From contig JACUTX010000137.1 in assembly GCA_014859615.1 (NCBI GenBank), positions 1-7,086 on the forward strand: a DNA stretch of 7,086 nt. The letters are read 5' to 3'. Every line of letters begins with the position of its first letter. The stretch's first letter is position 1. Below, one piece after another: positions 5,611 through 7,086 of this stretch. This DNA is from Desulfuromonadales bacterium (GTDB taxonomy: Bacteria; Desulfobacterota; Desulfuromonadia; Desulfuromonadales; UBA2294). The notes beneath the pieces were generated by a model. That model had not been told where the DNA came from. It did not search any database and saw only the letters and a list, made by a program, of their open reading frames with translations. Both the position numbers and the translations under genes were made by a program.

Positions 5611-6914
5611 GTCGACGGGTCTCCATCAGCACGCTCGGTTGCAAGACCAATCAGTTTGAGTCTGCGGCTATGCAGGAGCGTCTGCAACAGGCCGGTTATA
5701 CCATCGTCCCGTTTGCTCAGGCGGCCGATCTGGTGATTGTCAATACCTGTACGGTCACGGCTGCGACCGATGCACAGTCGCGCAATATCATTCGTCGTGC
5801 CCGTCGTCTGAATCCTGCCTGTCGGGTGGTGGTTACCGGCTGTTATGCCCAGGTCGATCCCGATGCGTTGGCAGCTCTGCCGGAAGTCAGCCTGATTCTC
5901 GGTAATGAAGAGAAACATGACTTTCTCGAACGTCTGGAGAGCCTCTCCCCGTTCAGTGAAACGGTAACGGTTGATGTGTCGGATATTGAGACGGTCCGGT
6001 CGGCCAGAGTTCCGACTCTGATCAGTTATGCTGAACGGAGTCGTGCCTATATTCAGATCCAGAATGGGTGTGACGCCTACTGCTCTTACTGCATTATCCC
6101 CTACGCGCGCGGTCACAGTCGTTCGGTAGCTGTGGATCAGGTTATTGAACAGGTCAAAAGACTGGTTGCACAGCGGTTTCATGAAACTGTTCTGACCGGG
6201 ATACATATCGGCGCTTACGGCCTCGATCTTTCGCCTCCCGACTCGCTTTTGTCTCTGCTCAGACGGATTGAAACCGAGACCGATCTTTTGCGGCTGCGTC
6301 TCGGTTCGATTGAACCGAACGAAATCCATCCTGAGCTGATCGAAGCAATAGCCACATCACGGATCATCTGTCCGCATCTGCATATCCCTCTGCAATCCGG
6401 TGATAGTGCTGTGTTGAAACGGATGAATCGTCATTACACCGGCGACGATTTTCGTCAACTGATTGCGGCGATCGTTGCGGCGATTCCTGACATCTCTCTT
6501 GGTCTTGATCTGATTACCGGTTTTCCCGGTGAGACCGATGCGGAGTTTAATAATACTCTCGCTCTGGTTGAATCGTTGCCGATCAGCAGTCTGCATGTTT
6601 TTCCATTCAGTAAAAGGGAGGGGACACCAGCTGCGACAATGCCGAAGCAGATTCCACAGCAGATTGCGCGGGAGCGCGCTGCACTTTTACGTGCTCTTTC
6701 AGATCAACGACAGCAGGAGTATGCGCGCTCGTTTGTCGGCAAAACCGTTGAGGTGGTCGTGGAGCAGTCGCGACAGAATGCCAACCAAAAAGGGATGACC
6801 CGGCATTATCTCCCGGTATCGTTTCAGGGGGCCGGGATACAAGCGGGGGATCTGGTTCAGCTTGAAGTTGAGCGCTTCGATGCGAACGGTCTGGTTGGGC
6901 GTCTGCTCGATTGA
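5607..6914 (+). CDS. mtaB: tRNA t6A37 methylthiotransferase MtaB (radical SAM)
   Basis: A MiaB-family radical SAM enzyme that adds a methylthio group to C2 of t6A37 in ANN-decoding tRNAs, giving ms2t6A37. The GTG start at 5607 lies within GTGA, overlapping the mnmA stop; GGAGG at 5593-5597 is 9 bases upstream. Of 435 residues, the N-terminal UPF0004 domain carries cluster cysteines C12 (LGCKTNQ), C48 (NTCTVT) and C79 (TGCYAQ). The radical SAM triad CX3CX2C is C155, C159 and C162 (CDAYCSYC). The TRAM RNA-binding domain covers about 376-435. The opening STLGCKTNQFE and NTCTVT favour MtaB over MiaB, RimO or the archaeal/eukaryotic CDKAL1 type, but the substrate is assigned by family resemblance. 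Translational coupling to mnmA suggests joint production of two sulfur modifications in the same anticodon loops. It needs two [4Fe-4S] clusters, which fits its place after Fe-S assembly genes. Confidence 0.93.
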   Translation: MSRRVSISTLGCKTNQFESAAMQERLQQAGYTIVPFAQAADLVIVNTCTVTAATDAQSRNIIRRARRLNPACRVVVTGCYAQVDPDALAALPEVSLILGNEEKHDFLERLESLSPFSETVTVDVSDIETVRSARVPTLISYAERSRAYIQIQNGCDAYCSYCIIPYARGHSRSVAVDQVIEQVKRLVAQRFHETVLTGIHIGAYGLDLSPPDSLLSLLRRIETETDLLRLRLGSIEPNEIHPELIEAIATSRIICPHLHIPLQSGDSAVLKRMNRHYTGDDFRQLIAAIVAAIPDISLGLDLITGFPGETDAEFNNTLALVESLPISSLHVFPFSKREGTPAATMPKQIPQQIARERAALLRALSDQRQQEYARSFVGKTVEVVVEQSRQNANQKGMTRHYLPVSFQGAGIQAGDLVQLEVERFDANGLVGRLLD

Positions 6915-6919
6915 TTCGA

Positions 6920-6955
6920 GATTTTATTGCACGGTTTCAGCTGCGCGATAAAATC
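6920..6955. repeat. Strong hairpin just after mtaB
   Basis: The arms 6920-6934 and 6941-6955 pair over 15 positions (12 Watson-Crick pairs, two G-U pairs, one A-C mismatch) around a 6-base loop TTTCAG. The outer eight pairs, GATTTTAT with ATAAAATC, are perfect. No T tract follows on either strand, so it is not a standard intrinsic terminator. It may protect the mtaB mRNA 3' end or be part of the adjacent repeat-like element. Confidence 0.6.
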
Positions 6956-6958
6956 GTC

Positions 6959-7058
6959 TCGGGAATGACAAGGTCTTTTAAAGCTTTTACAACCCGACTG
7001 CCTTTAAGGCTTTTGTGTTACAGCGCGCATCTGCATAAAAAAGGGTTGTCATCTCCGA
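6959..7058. repeat. Inverted pair of REP-like segments (possible small mobile repeat)
   Basis: The segment 6959-6973, ending in ATGACAAGG, recurs in inverted form at 7044-7058, which contains TTGTCAT; the core 7 bases (6965-6971 against 7046-7052) are perfect and the wider 15 bases agree at 11 positions. Between them, 6974-7043 is AT-rich, and GCCTTTAAGGC at 7000-7010 is a short palindrome. Intergenic repeats ending in ...GATGACA and ...GATCCAGC around a hairpin are common in many proteobacterial genomes, which this resembles. No transposase is present. Copy number in the genome is unknown, so this is a tentative call. Confidence 0.4.
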
Positions 7059-7075
7059 ATGCTTTAATCGGAGAT
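7051..7075 (+). terminator. Hairpin with short T run, possible terminator or repeat arm
   Basis: A perfect 8-base-pair stem, ATCTCCGA (7051-7058) with TCGGAGAT (7068-7075), has a 9-base loop. It is followed by CCAGC and then TTTT at 7081-7084, where the window ends. It could terminate the mnmA-mtaB transcript, but the T run is short and displaced by five bases, and the sequence also looks like one arm of an intergenic palindromic repeat. Confidence 0.4.
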
Positions 7076-7086
7076 CCAGCTTTTCA

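Noticed and set aside
5568..6329. Long antisense open frame across mnmA/mtaB (253 codons)
   Set aside because: It is opposite the conserved UPF0004 and radical SAM regions of mtaB, has no family features, and looks like a coding shadow.
6915..7086. tRNA, small ORF or CRISPR repeat in the last segment
   Set aside because: No cloverleaf, no open frame with a ribosome binding site, and no regularly spaced direct repeats; only dyads are present.

Overview
All convincing genes lie on the + strand. They form a compact block: the 3' part of a sensor histidine kinase gene, then a cluster that reads cysE - iscR - nifS - nifU/iscU - mnmA - mtaB, then about 170 bases of non-coding sequence with dyad symmetries. 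Base composition is moderate and even, starts are ATG or GTG (three of the six complete genes use GTG), and gene spacing is tight. A short Bacillus-type CysE, an Rrf2/IscR regulator, and NifS/NifU-type (rather than enterobacterial IscS/HscBA-type) Fe-S genes followed by mnmA and mtaB suggest an anaerobic deltaproteobacterial lineage, most likely Desulfuromonadia (Geobacter/Desulfuromonas/Pelobacter relatives). That placement is inference from protein resemblance and gene order, not from a search.

Layout: 1-1455 is a GAF-PAS-HisKA-HATPase kinase that enters the window already open. 1456-1602 is an intergenic region with a pyrimidine tract, a sigma70-like promoter and, overlapping its -35, a 25-base site that I count as matching the E. 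coli type 1 IscR consensus at 22 positions. 1603-4440 holds cysE, iscR, nifS and nifU. 4474-4514 is an intrinsic terminator between nifU and mnmA. 4537-6914 holds mnmA and mtaB, which overlap by 4 bases. 6915-7086 contains a strong hairpin and an inverted pair of short repeat-like segments, with no gene.

How the genes fit together: CysE makes O-acetylserine, the precursor of cysteine. NifS takes sulfur from cysteine as persulfide and passes it to the NifU/IscU scaffold, where Fe-S clusters are assembled. IscR has cysteine/histidine positions suited to an Fe-S cluster and would repress the operon when clusters are plentiful. MnmA (s2U34) and MtaB (ms2t6A37) are sulfur-inserting tRNA anticodon-loop enzymes: MtaB needs two Fe-S clusters, and this MnmA carries the three-cysteine set that could bind one. 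The cluster therefore runs from cysteine supply through cluster assembly to sulfur use in tRNA, with a likely IscR feedback loop at its head.

This is a recognisable housekeeping region and I see no wholly new system. The points most worth a second look are the IscR box overlapping the promoter, the altered Cys spacing in IscR, the Cys-rich tail on NifS, the Lys/Pro-rich tail on CysE, the terminator inside the operon and the downstream repeat-like element.
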